A stretch of 64,000 nucleotides of DNA. Source: Geomonas anaerohicana. Its GTDB lineage: Bacteria; Desulfobacterota; Desulfuromonadia; Geobacterales; Geobacteraceae. The translations under genes and the position numbers were made by a program. The stretch covers positions 1-64,000 of the forward strand of contig NZ_JAEMHL010000016.1 in the NCBI RefSeq assembly GCF_016458305.1. The letters are read 5' to 3'. Shown here one piece after another: positions 51,542-60,288 of this stretch (positions within the stretch are counted from its first letter, which is position 1; each line of letters opens with the position of its first letter). The notes under the pieces are model-generated. The model searched no databases and had not been told where the DNA came from. It was given only the letters and a program-made list of their open reading frames with translations.

Positions 51542-51879
51542 TGTTTGACCCTGCTCGCCTCGTTCTTGTGGTAGATGTCGAAGAAGATCACGCTGTTGTC
51601 CCCCACCTCCCGGCAGAAGCCGCACTTGTTCTCCAGCTTCTTCCCCTCTTTACGGCACTGTTCGCACCAATGGTAGATGAGGCGGTAGTCGCGTCGCCCG
51701 ACGTACTTCTTCAGTTTTCCCTGGAACTCGCCATGCATCCACCCGTCGGCGTCGGCCGGGTTGTCCAGCAGGCGGTCGATAACGTGCATAATGCGGCTGT
51801 GACCGGGCGGGTCGTGTTTTTGGATCTTCTCCATCTTGGCGGCGAAGCCGGGAGTCGGGAAAAAAGAAAACGGAGCCAT
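51529..51879 (-). CDS. RelE/ParE-like fold protein with inserted zinc knuckle
   Basis: The 116-residue protein looks like a RelE-type small protein: a helix MHVIDRLLDNPADADGW, then KLKKYVGRRDYRLIYHW and IFFDIYHKNEASRVK, the strand pattern of RelE family toxins. Between the last two strands it carries CEQCRKEGKKLENKCGFC, two CxxC pairs that could bind zinc. The usual partner antitoxin gene is absent on both sides. GAGGAG precedes the ATG at 51879. Assignment to the RelE superfamily is by pattern, not by search. Confidence 0.55.
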   Translation of the reverse strand: MAPFSFFPTPGFAAKMEKIQKHDPPGHSRIMHVIDRLLDNPADADGWMHGEFQGKLKKYVGRRDYRLIYHWCEQCRKEGKKLENKCGFCREVGDNSVIFFDIYHKNEASRVKHHRA

Positions 51880-51908
51880 AATCTCCTCACCACTGCACAT
51901 GCCCAAGC

Positions 51909-51945
51909 GTCCCCCCCTTGTGAAAGGGGGGACAGGGGGGATTTT
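51909..51945 (+). repeat. CCCCCC/GGGGGG hairpin repeat, copy 3
   Basis: GTCCCCCCCTTGTGAAAGG then GGGGACAGGGGGGATTTT. Lies between the RelE-like start and the YkgJ-type gene stop. Confidence 0.8.
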
Positions 51946-51959
51946 GCCGCGCGCTCACC

Positions 51960-52682
51960 CTACGAAACCGTCACCAGCAGCGGATGATCGAACCCTGCCT
52001 CCGCGATGACCCGCTCCGCCTCTCCGCGTCCCTGCAAAGCGGCGCCGGCCAAATCATGAGCCCGGCACAGGTGCACCAGCACCCCGAGATTGCCGTAAAG
52101 TGAGAACCCCAGGAGGGCGCGCATCTGTTGCCCCCCCGCCTGCTCCAACTCCTTGCCGCTCTCCTGGAGTACCGCCACGTAGTGGCTCGGGAAAGAAACC
52201 ACCTTGCGATCCAGTCCCGCAATAAAAGCCTCACGCTCCTGCGGAGCGACCTTGGTGAAATCGGCGCCGCACCAGGCACTGTCACGGGTCGAGATGAGCG
52301 AGCGGCAGGTGAGCGGGCGAACCGGATAGACACTGCAGGCCCCGTCCTCGTTCAACAGCGGACAGAACCCCATGGTATCCCGGTGCCGGCGCAAATACTG
52401 CGCCAGGTCCTCTACCCCCCGTACCAGTTCCCGCAACTTCATGGCGTACTGTCCGACCGCCCTTTCCTTTTCTTCGGTCAACTGCCCCGCCACGGCCAGG
52501 GCCTCCGCGAAGCCGGTGTGTACCGCGAGGCTGCAGCAGTTGCGGCATCCCTTGCCGCAGAATACGGAGCCTCCGCCGGAGCGGTAGTCGTCCACCCACG
52601 AGCGGACGAACATTTCCAGGAACATCTGCTGCTGCTTCGCCTGGTCAAGAAGTTGAGTCAACGTTTCGCTTGTGACAGTCAT
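51960..52682 (-). CDS. YkgJ-family cysteine-cluster protein
   Basis: The 240-residue protein has the YkgJ/CxxCxxCC signature FCGKGCRNCCSL (about 39-50) and a second cluster FCPLLNEDGACSVYPVRPLTCRSL, followed by SAWCGADF. These cysteines are thought to bind Zn2+ or an Fe-S cluster; function in most members is unknown. AAGGA lies 6 bases before the ATG at 52682. A repeat element separates it from the RelE-like gene, so co-transcription is possible. Confidence 0.85.
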   Translation of the reverse strand: MTVTSETLTQLLDQAKQQQMFLEMFVRSWVDDYRSGGGSVFCGKGCRNCCSLAVHTGFAEALAVAGQLTEEKERAVGQYAMKLRELVRGVEDLAQYLRRHRDTMGFCPLLNEDGACSVYPVRPLTCRSLISTRDSAWCGADFTKVAPQEREAFIAGLDRKVVSFPSHYVAVLQESGKELEQAGGQQMRALLGFSLYGNLGVLVHLCRAHDLAGAALQGRGEAERVIAEAGFDHPLLVTVS

Positions 52683-52902
52683 AGCATTCCTTCGTGCCGT
52701 CATACCGGCCCTGCTTCAGCTTGTGCCGCGGGGATTCCCGCGAGATTTTGCTCATAGCATAATAGTGGCAGATTGGGCAAGCAGGACCTGCTGGTCCAAG
52801 CGGATCTGCACCGTCCGCCGCCAACCGCTTGCGCAACCGCGCCAGCCTGCTACCATTAGCCGATACTCATATCACCTGTCACATCGCTATAGGGAGGCCG
52901 CT

Positions 52903-53280
52903 ATGAAAAACCTGGCCCTGTCGTTATTACTGCTGCTGATCTGGTGCGGCCCGGCGCGTGTCGAACCCTGCGATTGCCAGCCTATCGAGTACGACGAGTT
53001 GCTGACCATGCCGGTGGGTGAGATCAAGGCCAAGATGGAGCAGTATGAAAGGCTTCGTGACGGCTATCTCCGCGGCGGCTCGAGCAACTGTTATTACACC
53101 TGCGTCACCGTCTATCAGCACCTGTACGATGCCAAGGTCGAAAAGGAGAGGGACCAGGTCAAGGCCAGGGCCGCAAGGCGCGCCGTCCCGCCGGAGAGCG
53201 CACCGCAGCCCGAGAACCCGTTCGCCCCACAACCATCGGGACGCCCCCCCCGCCTGATCACCGGTCCAGGATCTCCCTGA
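52903..53280 (+). CDS. Secreted hypothetical protein with Cys motifs
   Basis: The 125-residue protein has a signal peptide (MKNLALSLLLLLIWCGPARV), a short CDCQP motif, a coiled region (YDELLTMPVGEIKAKMEQYE), SSNCYYTCVTVYQ and a Pro-rich tail. No known family is recognised. GGGAGG precedes the ATG at 52903 by 5 bases. Its last 23 bases overlap the stop of the convergent hybrid kinase. Confidence 0.7.
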   Translation: MKNLALSLLLLLIWCGPARVEPCDCQPIEYDELLTMPVGEIKAKMEQYERLRDGYLRGGSSNCYYTCVTVYQHLYDAKVEKERDQVKARAARRAVPPESAPQPENPFAPQPSGRPPRLITGPGSP

Positions 53281-56200
53281 CCTTGCGCAGCAGTTCCATC
53301 GGCTGCACCGGTTTCATGATCAGCTCGATCCCCTCTTCGGACACCCCCCTGTTCTGTATGAAGTCCGCGGTATATCCGCTCGAATAGAGCACCTTCACCC
53401 CGGGCTGCAGCAGCGAGATCTCCTCGAACGCCTCCTTGCCGTTCTTTTTGGGCATGATCATGTCCATCAGGATCAGCGCGACCCTTTCCCTGTTGGCGGC
53501 AAACTGCGCGACGACATCCTGCCCGTCCACCGCCTGGATCACCTGGTAACCGTACTGGCTCAGGATGGAGACCACGAGCCGGCGCACTTCTTCATCATCC
53601 TCGGCCAAAAGGATGGTTTCGTTCCCGCCCACCGGCGCCTGCACCTGCACGTCCTGGGCCTCCGGCTCCCCCGGTTCGGGCTGCTGCAGCGGCAGGTAGA
53701 TCCTGAAGGTGGTTCCGTGCCCCGGCTCGCTGTAGACGTTGATGATGCCGCTATGCTGCTTGACGATGCCGTAGACGATCGCCATGCCCAGGCCGGTCCC
53801 CTTGCCGACCTCCTTGGTGGTATAGAAAGGCTCGAAGATCCTCTTGCGGGTATCCTCGTCCATGCCGCTGCCGCTGTCCGACACGGTCACCACGGCGTAC
53901 CGTCCCGGTTCGGCCCGCCCGGACTCGTGGTCAACGGGTGACTCCACCGCCTGCAGTCCGGTCTCGATGGTCAGCATCCCCCCCTTGGGCATGGAGTCGC
54001 GTGCGTTGGTGGCCAGGTTGATCAGCACCTGCTCGAGCTGTCCCACGTCGGCGTGCACTACGAGCTGACCGCCGTAGGTCACCGTCTTCAGGTGGATGTC
54101 CTCCCCGATCACCCTCAGGATGAATTTCTTGAAGTTCTCGATGACCTCGTTCAGGTCCACGGGTTCCAGGTTGATGACCTGCTTGCGGCTGAACGCCAGC
54201 AGCCCCTTGGTCAGTTGCGCCGCCCGCTCCGACGAGGTGAGGATGTGATCCACCCATTCCTGTTCTTTGCTGCCGAGGCTGTCTTTCATCTTGAGCAGGT
54301 TTCCGTAGCCGGTGATCACCTGCAGGATGTTGTTGAAGTCGTGGGCAACCCCGCCGGCCAGCTGTCCCACCGCTTCCATCTTCTGCGACTGCCTGAGTTG
54401 CTCTTCCAGGTGGATGCGCTCGGCAAGGATGCGGGACAACTTGATGGAACTGAAACTGAGCGTGGAAACGACCTTGGTGAGTTCGGCGTAGAACTTCATC
54501 CCGGCGTCGGCCGCTTCCCTGCTGAACCGCGGTACACGCTCCAGCGCGGCCAGGTACTCCTTCTCGTCGAACCCGTAGCGCCTCGCCTGCTCGCGGAAGA
54601 ACTCCGGATCGGGCGGATCGTCCTCGTAGAAGAACTGCCCGATGAAGACGTTGCCGACATGTTTCCCCCCCACCTCGATCGGGGTCACCATGTCCCACAT
54701 GTTGTTCTTGCAGCGGTAGAGCTTGTGGGTCCCCACGGCCACTCCCCTGGTCAGCACGGTGTCGCTTTCCATGCAGTTCTTGCAGGCCTCGGGATGGACC
54801 CTGTGGAACTTGGTGCAGATGTCCTGCCACCCTACCGCGACCAGTACCTTGCCCGAGACGTCGAGGACCGCCCCCAGCATCCCGGTGATGCGGTAGAAGT
54901 CCTCCATCATGGTCTGCAGCATCTCGGTGTCTATGATGTCCGACAGTTCCAGGGCGCCGATATCCCCTTCCGGTTCCAGGATCGCTTTCAGCTTGTTCCT
55001 GACCGTCTCCTCGCTCTCTTTGAGCGCGACCTCGGCCCTGCGCCGTTCCTCGACCTCCTCTTCCAGCACCGCGGTCTGCTCTTCGAGCAGGGACGTCTGC
55101 TCCTGCAGCGCCTCCTGGGTGAGCTCCCGCTCCTCGAGTTGTTCCTCCAGCTCGACGCTTTTCTTCTTCAGTTCGTCCTCGAGCTGCTTTAATTCGGTAA
55201 TGTCGGTGGAGATGCCACACAAGCCGTAGATGACGCCATGTTCGTCCCGGAGCGGGAGCTTTACCGTCCAGTAGCTGCGCGGCTGCTCGTTCTCCGCCGC
55301 CAGGTTGGTCTCCTCCCTTTTGACCGTGAGCCCATCCTCCAGCACGGGTCGGTCGCTCACCATGATCTCCTGCACCGACTGCGGCGAAAAGAAGGCGGCG
55401 TCGGTCTCGCCCACGATCTCCTCTTCAGTATGGCCGAACAGCTCGCAGACCTTGCGGTTGGCATAGGTGTAGCGATACTCGGTGTCTTTTATGAAGATGA
55501 AGGCGCCGACGTTGTCGAGGATGGTATCCAGGCGCAGCTTGCTTTCGCGCAAGGCAGCCTCGGAGGCCATGCGTTCGCGGCTGCGCCTGTAGAAGAAATA
55601 GACGGCGAGGCAGGCGACCAGCAGCGCGAAGGGGAGCAGGTACTTCAGCATGTCCCGGAAGGTCGGCTCCTTGGTCTGGTAGACCCCGAACCACTTCTGG
55701 TACAGCTCGTCGTAATCGCCGTCAGCCTTGGTCACTGCCAGCCCTTCGTTCAGCGCGGCGAGCAGGTCCGACTCCCCCTTGTGCACCCCGAAGGTGAACT
55801 TCTGCGCGTAGCCCGCCTTGGCATCGAGGGCGTGTACATTGTCGATGTGCAGCTCCCTCAGCGTCTGGATCCCGGCCAGCTTGCTGACCAGCATGGCGTC
55901 GTACTTCCCCGAAGCAAGAAGCTGCAGTCCTTCCCTGGCGTCTTTGACCAGCACCAGCTGCTTTTGCCACCCCCTGGACACGGCGTACTCGTGGGCCAGG
56001 TCCGCCTTGAACACGATGATGGACTTTCCCGCCAGGTCCGCCTCCGAATTGATGCGGGAATCCCCCTTGCGCACGAAGATGGCCCCGTTGACGGTGACAT
56101 GGGGGACGCTGAAATCGGTGTAGCGGTGGCGCTCCTCGGAGGTGGCGATGTTGACCAGGACGTCGACCTTGCCGTCCTTGAACTCCTGGAGCAGTTCGCC

Positions 56201-56422
56201 CCACGGCCTGACCCTGATGGTATATTTGAGACCCGCCTCCCGGGCCACCTCTTTCCAGAGGTCCACCGCGAAGCCGCCGGCCGTATCGTCGGTACTGCCG
56301 GTGGAGAAGGGAGGGAAGTTCTCCTCGCTGCCAACCACGAGTGTTTTCTGGGAGAAATCGGCGGCCGGAGCCGTTGCAACGCAGGCGAGAAGACATACGG
56401 TGAGGATGAGACGTCTGAGCAT
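53258..56422 (-). CDS. Hybrid sensor kinase: SBP_bac_3 - TM - PAS - PocR - HisKA - HATPase - REC
   Basis: The 1054-residue protein has a signal peptide (MLRRLILTVCLLACVATAPAA), a family-3 binding domain (about 25-245; VGSEENFPPFSTGSTDDTAGG), a TM helix (about 268-287), PAS (about 300-415), coiled coil (about 415-490), a PocR-type sensory domain (about 500-665; TKFHRVHPEACKNCMESD, GQFFYEDDPPDPEFFREQA), His[17 protein letters not shown] (about H693), HATPase_c (NARDSMPKGG, GKGTGLGMAIV) and a receiver (LILMDMIMPKKNG). PocR domains bind short diols or hydrocarbon derivatives. The ATG at 56422 with AAAGGA 7 bases upstream gives the signal peptide. Confidence 0.88.
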   Translation of the reverse strand: MLRRLILTVCLLACVATAPAADFSQKTLVVGSEENFPPFSTGSTDDTAGGFAVDLWKEVAREAGLKYTIRVRPWGELLQEFKDGKVDVLVNIATSEERHRYTDFSVPHVTVNGAIFVRKGDSRINSEADLAGKSIIVFKADLAHEYAVSRGWQKQLVLVKDAREGLQLLASGKYDAMLVSKLAGIQTLRELHIDNVHALDAKAGYAQKFTFGVHKGESDLLAALNEGLAVTKADGDYDELYQKWFGVYQTKEPTFRDMLKYLLPFALLVACLAVYFFYRRSRERMASEAALRESKLRLDTILDNVGAFIFIKDTEYRYTYANRKVCELFGHTEEEIVGETDAAFFSPQSVQEIMVSDRPVLEDGLTVKREETNLAAENEQPRSYWTVKLPLRDEHGVIYGLCGISTDITELKQLEDELKKKSVELEEQLEERELTQEALQEQTSLLEEQTAVLEEEVEERRRAEVALKESEETVRNKLKAILEPEGDIGALELSDIIDTEMLQTMMEDFYRITGMLGAVLDVSGKVLVAVGWQDICTKFHRVHPEACKNCMESDTVLTRGVAVGTHKLYRCKNNMWDMVTPIEVGGKHVGNVFIGQFFYEDDPPDPEFFREQARRYGFDEKEYLAALERVPRFSREAADAGMKFYAELTKVVSTLSFSSIKLSRILAERIHLEEQLRQSQKMEAVGQLAGGVAHDFNNILQVITGYGNLLKMKDSLGSKEQEWVDHILTSSERAAQLTKGLLAFSRKQVINLEPVDLNEVIENFKKFILRVIGEDIHLKTVTYGGQLVVHADVGQLEQVLINLATNARDSMPKGGMLTIETGLQAVESPVDHESGRAEPGRYAVVTVSDSGSGMDEDTRKRIFEPFYTTKEVGKGTGLGMAIVYGIVKQHSGIINVYSEPGHGTTFRIYLPLQQPEPGEPEAQDVQVQAPVGGNETILLAEDDEEVRRLVVSILSQYGYQVIQAVDGQDVVAQFAANRERVALILMDMIMPKKNGKEAFEEISLLQPGVKVLYSSGYTADFIQNRGVSEEGIELIMKPVQPMELLRKVREILDR

Positions 56423-56779
56423 ACCGGGTCCTTTGGTCAAAGTGACACTCATGGCAAATACGTTACTGTCTCAAAGACTGACATAAGCTGCGGGATCAAT
56501 TAAAGAAGGCCAAAGATAAGATAACAAAAAAAGCGAACTCGTAAAGAGAATTCGCTTTTTCTGACAGGATAGAATCGATCAATTATTCACAGGGATGAAG
56601 GGGATACAGGGGATAAAGGCCAAGACCAAACATTCTGTGATACTTCAAAAGCAATAGCGTGAAGAACGCTGAGTATACACTGAGATACGCCAAGGAGGCT
56701 TTGGAGTAACGACAAAACTCCTTTTTCGCGATCTTCGCGCGTACTTGGCGTACATTGCGTAACCGCTTTTCAATCGGTT
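56423..56779. other. Gene-free stretch between PocR kinase and GGDEF-EAL gene
   Basis: Holds a terminator-like hairpin (56525-56560) and a paired inverted repeat CAGGGATGAAGG ... CCCTG (56590-56819) whose right arm lies inside the end of the GGDEF-EAL gene. No gene. Confidence 0.6.
56525..56560. terminator. Bidirectional terminator-like hairpin
   Basis: AAAAAGCGAA with CTC/GAG extension pairs with TTCGCTTTTT across a short loop, A-rich on one side and T-rich on the other. About 220 bases past the stop of the GGDEF-EAL gene. Confidence 0.65.
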
Positions 56780-56819
56780 TTATCCAAATGCTTTATCCCC
56801 TTTATCCCTTTTATCCCTG
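56590..56819. repeat. CAGGGATGAAGGGG-family paired inverted repeat, copy 1
   Basis: Left arm CAGGGATGAAGGGGATACAG (56590-56609, continuing to 56618) and right arm CTTTATCCCCTTTATCCCTT-TTATCCCTG (56791-56819): 29-base arms with 4 mismatches, about 170 bases apart. The spacer holds ACTGAGATACGCCAAGGAGG-like repeat DNA. Confidence 0.75.
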
Positions 56820-59446
56820 TTGATAGCCTCTTGTCTTTTTGTGTCTCCAAGTTGCGGTGCAGGACAACCGAGGTGGAACCCCTGGGCGTAGTCGATGCCG
56901 ACGCTTTGCACCGCCTCCAGTATTTCCTCCGATTCGATGTACTCGGCGATGGTGCTGATGCTGAACTCCTTGGCTAGCATGGCGAGCGTTTTCACGAACG
57001 CCATGTCCCGGTAGTCGTTGAGCATGTTCCTGACGAAGACCCCCTCGATCTTCACGTAGTCGATGGGGAACTGCCGTATGTACTGGAACGACGAGAAACC
57101 CGACCCGAAATCGTCGATGGCGAACTTGAATCCCTGCGACTTCAGGTCGTAGACGAACTTCTCCAGCAGGCTCAGGTTCTTCACCGTCTCCCGCTCGGTC
57201 AGTTCGAAGACCACCCGGCTGCGGTCGATGTGGTACCGATCCGCCAGGCGGATGATGTTGGGCAGGAACTCGCTGAGGATCATCGACTTCGGGGATAGGT
57301 TGACGAAGAGGTTCCCCTGGTAGCCCTGTTCCTCGACCATGGCGAACGCCTTCTCCAGGAGGATCGCGTCCAGTCGCCCCACGATGCCGAGGCTTTCCGC
57401 GGTCTCGATGAACTCTCCGGCGGCGATGATCTCACCGTTCAACTCGATGCGGCACAGCACCTCGCAGCACTCGGGCTTGCCCGGTCCCAGCGCGACGATG
57501 GGCTGGAAATACGGGATGACCTTGCGCCCGTCCACCGCTTCCTGCACCAGTCTCGCCTTTTCCCCCACCATGCGGAACACCTCGACCACGTCATCCGGCG
57601 TCGGGATGCAGACCCGGTTTTTCCCTTCCCCCTTGGCCTTGTAGGTCATGTTGTCCGCGAACAGGAACAGGTCCTTCTCGGTCACCGCGTGCAGCGGGAA
57701 CATGGCAAGCCCTATGGATGCGGTGGCCCTCGCCTTGGCCGCATCGGGGGTGGAGACGTAGAGATCCTCGGTGATGTTCCTGATCCTCGCCGCCACCAGC
57801 GCCGCCTGTTCCTCGTCCGCCTCGGGGAGCAGGATGACGAACTCGTCCCCGCCGTAGCGGGCGAAGATGTCCCCCTTGCGCAGCGCATGCTGCACCGCTT
57901 CGGCGAATGCGGCCAGGTAGCGGTCGCCGATGGAGTGCCCCCAGGTGTCGTTGATGTGCTTGAAGTTGTCCAGGTCGATCACCAGCAGCGCGAAGCTGTA
58001 GCCGTGCCGGTCGGCCCGGCCGGTCTCGTAGCAGATCAGCTCCCAGAACACCCGCTGGTTGAAGAGGTTGGTCAGCGGATCGCGGGTGGCGTAATACTCG
58101 AGATCCTTGGTGTACTTGTGGATCGCCTTGATGGAGCCGATCACGTTCAAAAGCGTGGTCAGGATGCTGTCGATCACCAGGCCGCGGGTCGTGTTCCAGG
58201 CCGACTCGGACTGTACCCCGATCCCCACCACGCCGCCGATCTGCGGGGAATCGAGGATCAGCGATTTTGTCTGCAGATCCAGGTCCCCCAGCTTCAGGGC
58301 GAGCGGCGTCGGGTCGGCGGCGACGTTGTGGATCACCTGCAGTGCCGGGCTATCCGCCAGGCGGGCGTTCTCGCTGCGAATCTTGCGCAGCACCTGCTGT
58401 TCCACCTGTTTCTTGGTCGCCTCGCTGGGCTGCGAACGCCAGAAGATCTCGATGTCGTACAGCTCCTCCCCGACCTGGAAGATGCAGAACAGCATGTAGG
58501 CGTCCACCACCTGGTTGATCTCCAGCAGGAGGCAGGCCACATGTTCCTTCCAGTCCCGGATCACCTCAGACGTGATGATGAACTTCTCCAGCATCTGGAT
58601 CTCCAGTTCCAGGATCTCCTTGTCCACCGAAACCGCCCGGATCTTGTCCACCAGTTTGGACACCTCCCCGAAAATGCGGTCCAGTTCGGTGAAGCCGGGG
58701 GCGACGTCGGAAAACTCCAGGCGGGTCAGGTCGCGGATGCTGTTCACCTGGATCACCTTGTCGCCCAGTTCGTTGATGGAAGGGACCACGCGGGCGTTCA
58801 CCAGGCGCGCGATGAACAGCGCCATCAGCACCGGGATGGGTGAAAGCAGCAGGAAGAGGAAGAGCAGTTTGTGTCGGGCCTGCCGCAGCATCGGCCCGAT
58901 ATCCTGGCGCACCTTGAGCGCGCCGAGCAGGCTTCCCGTGCGGGCGTTGCCGTGACAGGCGAGACAATTTTCAGTGGCGAAGAGGGGAAAGATCGCCTCC
59001 ACCACCCGTCCCTCGCTCCGTTCCAGGACGCTGCCGCTTTTGAAGACCTGTTCCACCCCCGCGTCTGCGGGAAGCGCCACCCGCCCGTAAAGCGCCTCAA
59101 CGACGGGGGTGCGATACAGTTCCACGGAATGGTTCCCCAGGGCGCCCGAGCCGCCCGGCGTGTTGTAGAGGCCCAGGAGTTCCTGCCGGGTGGCCCCCTT
59201 CCCCATCAGCAAGGGAATGGAGCGATGCACCTGCTGCGCCTGGTCGTAAGCGAGTCTGGTCACGCTGCGTTTAACGGTGTTGAGGTACACGACGGACGTA
59301 ATGCCGAGGACGGAAGCGAAGCTGATGAAGGAGACGGCGAGGGACGATGCCAGAATGAATGTGCGCAGGGAGAGCCGGAAACCGCGCTTCTCCGCCGCTG
59401 GCTGTGCGTTACATTCCACCTCTGAGATCTCGAATTTTTCTTCCAT
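56780..59446 (-). CDS. Membrane GGDEF-EAL c-di-GMP protein with haem-binding periplasmic domain
   Basis: The 888-residue protein has TM1 (about 25-50), a periplasmic Tll0287/DUF3365-like domain (about 55-185) with a c-type haem site CLACH (about residue 160), TM2 (about 190-212), a GAF-like region (about 300-420), a GGDEF domain with intact RYGGDEF (about 525), and an EAL domain with CEVLCRI in place of EALLR, plus VNLSPKS, FELTERE, AIDDFGSGFSS, YVKIEGVFVRN and YAQGFHLG. Both activities look possible, with c-di-GMP level controlled by a redox or gas-sensing haem. The last about 15 residues (INRDKRDKGDKAFG) are encoded by repeat DNA. Start uncertain: ATG 59446, TTG 59470 also possible. Confidence 0.87.
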   Translation of the reverse strand: MEEKFEISEVECNAQPAAEKRGFRLSLRTFILASSLAVSFISFASVLGITSVVYLNTVKRSVTRLAYDQAQQVHRSIPLLMGKGATRQELLGLYNTPGGSGALGNHSVELYRTPVVEALYGRVALPADAGVEQVFKSGSVLERSEGRVVEAIFPLFATENCLACHGNARTGSLLGALKVRQDIGPMLRQARHKLLFLFLLLSPIPVLMALFIARLVNARVVPSINELGDKVIQVNSIRDLTRLEFSDVAPGFTELDRIFGEVSKLVDKIRAVSVDKEILELEIQMLEKFIITSEVIRDWKEHVACLLLEINQVVDAYMLFCIFQVGEELYDIEIFWRSQPSEATKKQVEQQVLRKIRSENARLADSPALQVIHNVAADPTPLALKLGDLDLQTKSLILDSPQIGGVVGIGVQSESAWNTTRGLVIDSILTTLLNVIGSIKAIHKYTKDLEYYATRDPLTNLFNQRVFWELICYETGRADRHGYSFALLVIDLDNFKHINDTWGHSIGDRYLAAFAEAVQHALRKGDIFARYGGDEFVILLPEADEEQAALVAARIRNITEDLYVSTPDAAKARATASIGLAMFPLHAVTEKDLFLFADNMTYKAKGEGKNRVCIPTPDDVVEVFRMVGEKARLVQEAVDGRKVIPYFQPIVALGPGKPECCEVLCRIELNGEIIAAGEFIETAESLGIVGRLDAILLEKAFAMVEEQGYQGNLFVNLSPKSMILSEFLPNIIRLADRYHIDRSRVVFELTERETVKNLSLLEKFVYDLKSQGFKFAIDDFGSGFSSFQYIRQFPIDYVKIEGVFVRNMLNDYRDMAFVKTLAMLAKEFSISTIAEYIESEEILEAVQSVGIDYAQGFHLGCPAPQLGDTKRQEAINRDKRDKGDKAFG

Positions 59447-59793
59447 GGTAATGCAGGATGTGTTTTCCAATTTAAACAGGACCTTTTTTGTCTTATTTGA
59501 AACTGGAAAGGTTTATATCACGCAGTTTTGCTCATAGCAAGAAATTCCTATATTCATGAATCAAGTTAACCGGATATCCGCGAATTCCGAGTCGTTTCCT
59601 CACGCGTGAAGTTTTTTAAAGGATCCGCGAAGAAAAAATCTGCTGACACAACGGCTGCTCGCGCCTCAGCGTCCCCCCCCTTTGCCACAAATCGTTGTCC
59701 GTGCCCCAGCGTCCCCCCTTTGCGAAGCGCTGCACGAGGCCTCACGTCCCCCCCTTTGCGAAGGGGGGACAGGGGGGATTTGCCTTTGATACC
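59447..59793. other. Gene-free stretch between GGDEF-EAL and P460 genes
   Basis: A/T-rich leader (59470-59620) followed by one full and two partial copies of the CCCCCC/GGGGGG hairpin repeat. No gene. Confidence 0.6.
59671..59783 (+). repeat. CCCCCC/GGGGGG hairpin repeat, copy 4 with two preceding half copies
   Basis: Half copies at 59671-59686 (GTCCCCCCCCTTTGCC) and 59711-59728 (GTCCCCCCTTTGCGAAG), then a full copy at 59746-59783 ending ACAGGGGGGATTTGCC. Confidence 0.85.
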
Positions 59794-60288
59794 CTACGGT
59801 GTCCTAACCATCTTAGTGAACAAGTAATCATTGCCCGCCACCGGCGTATGGCATCCGAAGCACTCCGCGACGAAGCTCTTATCCTTCCCGTAAGGCTCCA
59901 GCTTATTGCCGACGAACCGCGCGAAGCCCCACCCACCCGTCTCCTTGTACTTCTTGGTGTCCTTCACCATGAACTCCACCTGCACGAACGCGCCCGGCTC
60001 CGTCGCCACCGGGAAGTTCGGGTGTTTCTCCGCTTTCCAGGCCACCTTGGCCAACACGCTTCCGTCCGGAAGCGGTTTCTTTCCCGCCTTCAGGGCGGCC
60101 ACGGCGGTCTCGTTCCCCGTTATCACCCTGATCTGCCCCTTGTCCTCCCGATACGAAGGTGCCACCACCTTCCAGGAGAGGTAGTCGGGATACAGCGCGA
60201 TCCCGTTGGGGGCGACCGGGCGATCGGCGGCGACGGCCGAACCGGCAACCGACAGTGCCAAGGCACAGACAACCAGCTTTTTCCTCAT
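59794..60288 (-). CDS. Cytochrome P460-family c-type protein
   Basis: The 164-residue protein has a signal peptide (MRKKLVVCALALSVAGSAVA), the cytochrome P460 block PNGIALYPDYLSWKVVAPSY, ALKAGKKPLPDGSVLAKVAW, FVQVEFMVKDTKKY and GGWGFARFVG, and the haem c motif CFGCH near the C-terminus. P460 proteins use a Lys cross-linked haem to oxidise hydroxylamine or bind NO; the lysine candidate is in WKVV or ALKAGKK. AAGGAGG lies 5 bases before the ATG at 60288. It lies near no hydroxylamine enzyme, but the octahaem nitrite reductase is in the same window. Confidence 0.87.
   Translation of the reverse strand: MRKKLVVCALALSVAGSAVAADRPVAPNGIALYPDYLSWKVVAPSYREDKGQIRVITGNETAVAALKAGKKPLPDGSVLAKVAWKAEKHPNFPVATEPGAFVQVEFMVKDTKKYKETGGWGFARFVGNKLEPYGKDKSFVAECFGCHTPVAGNDYLFTKMVRTP

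Noticed and set aside
52645-52836. Minus-strand frame with two CxxCH motifs (CPICH, CYDCH)
   Set aside because: No signal peptide, which a c-type cytochrome would need, no ribosome-binding site, and overlap with the YkgJ-type gene; most likely chance.
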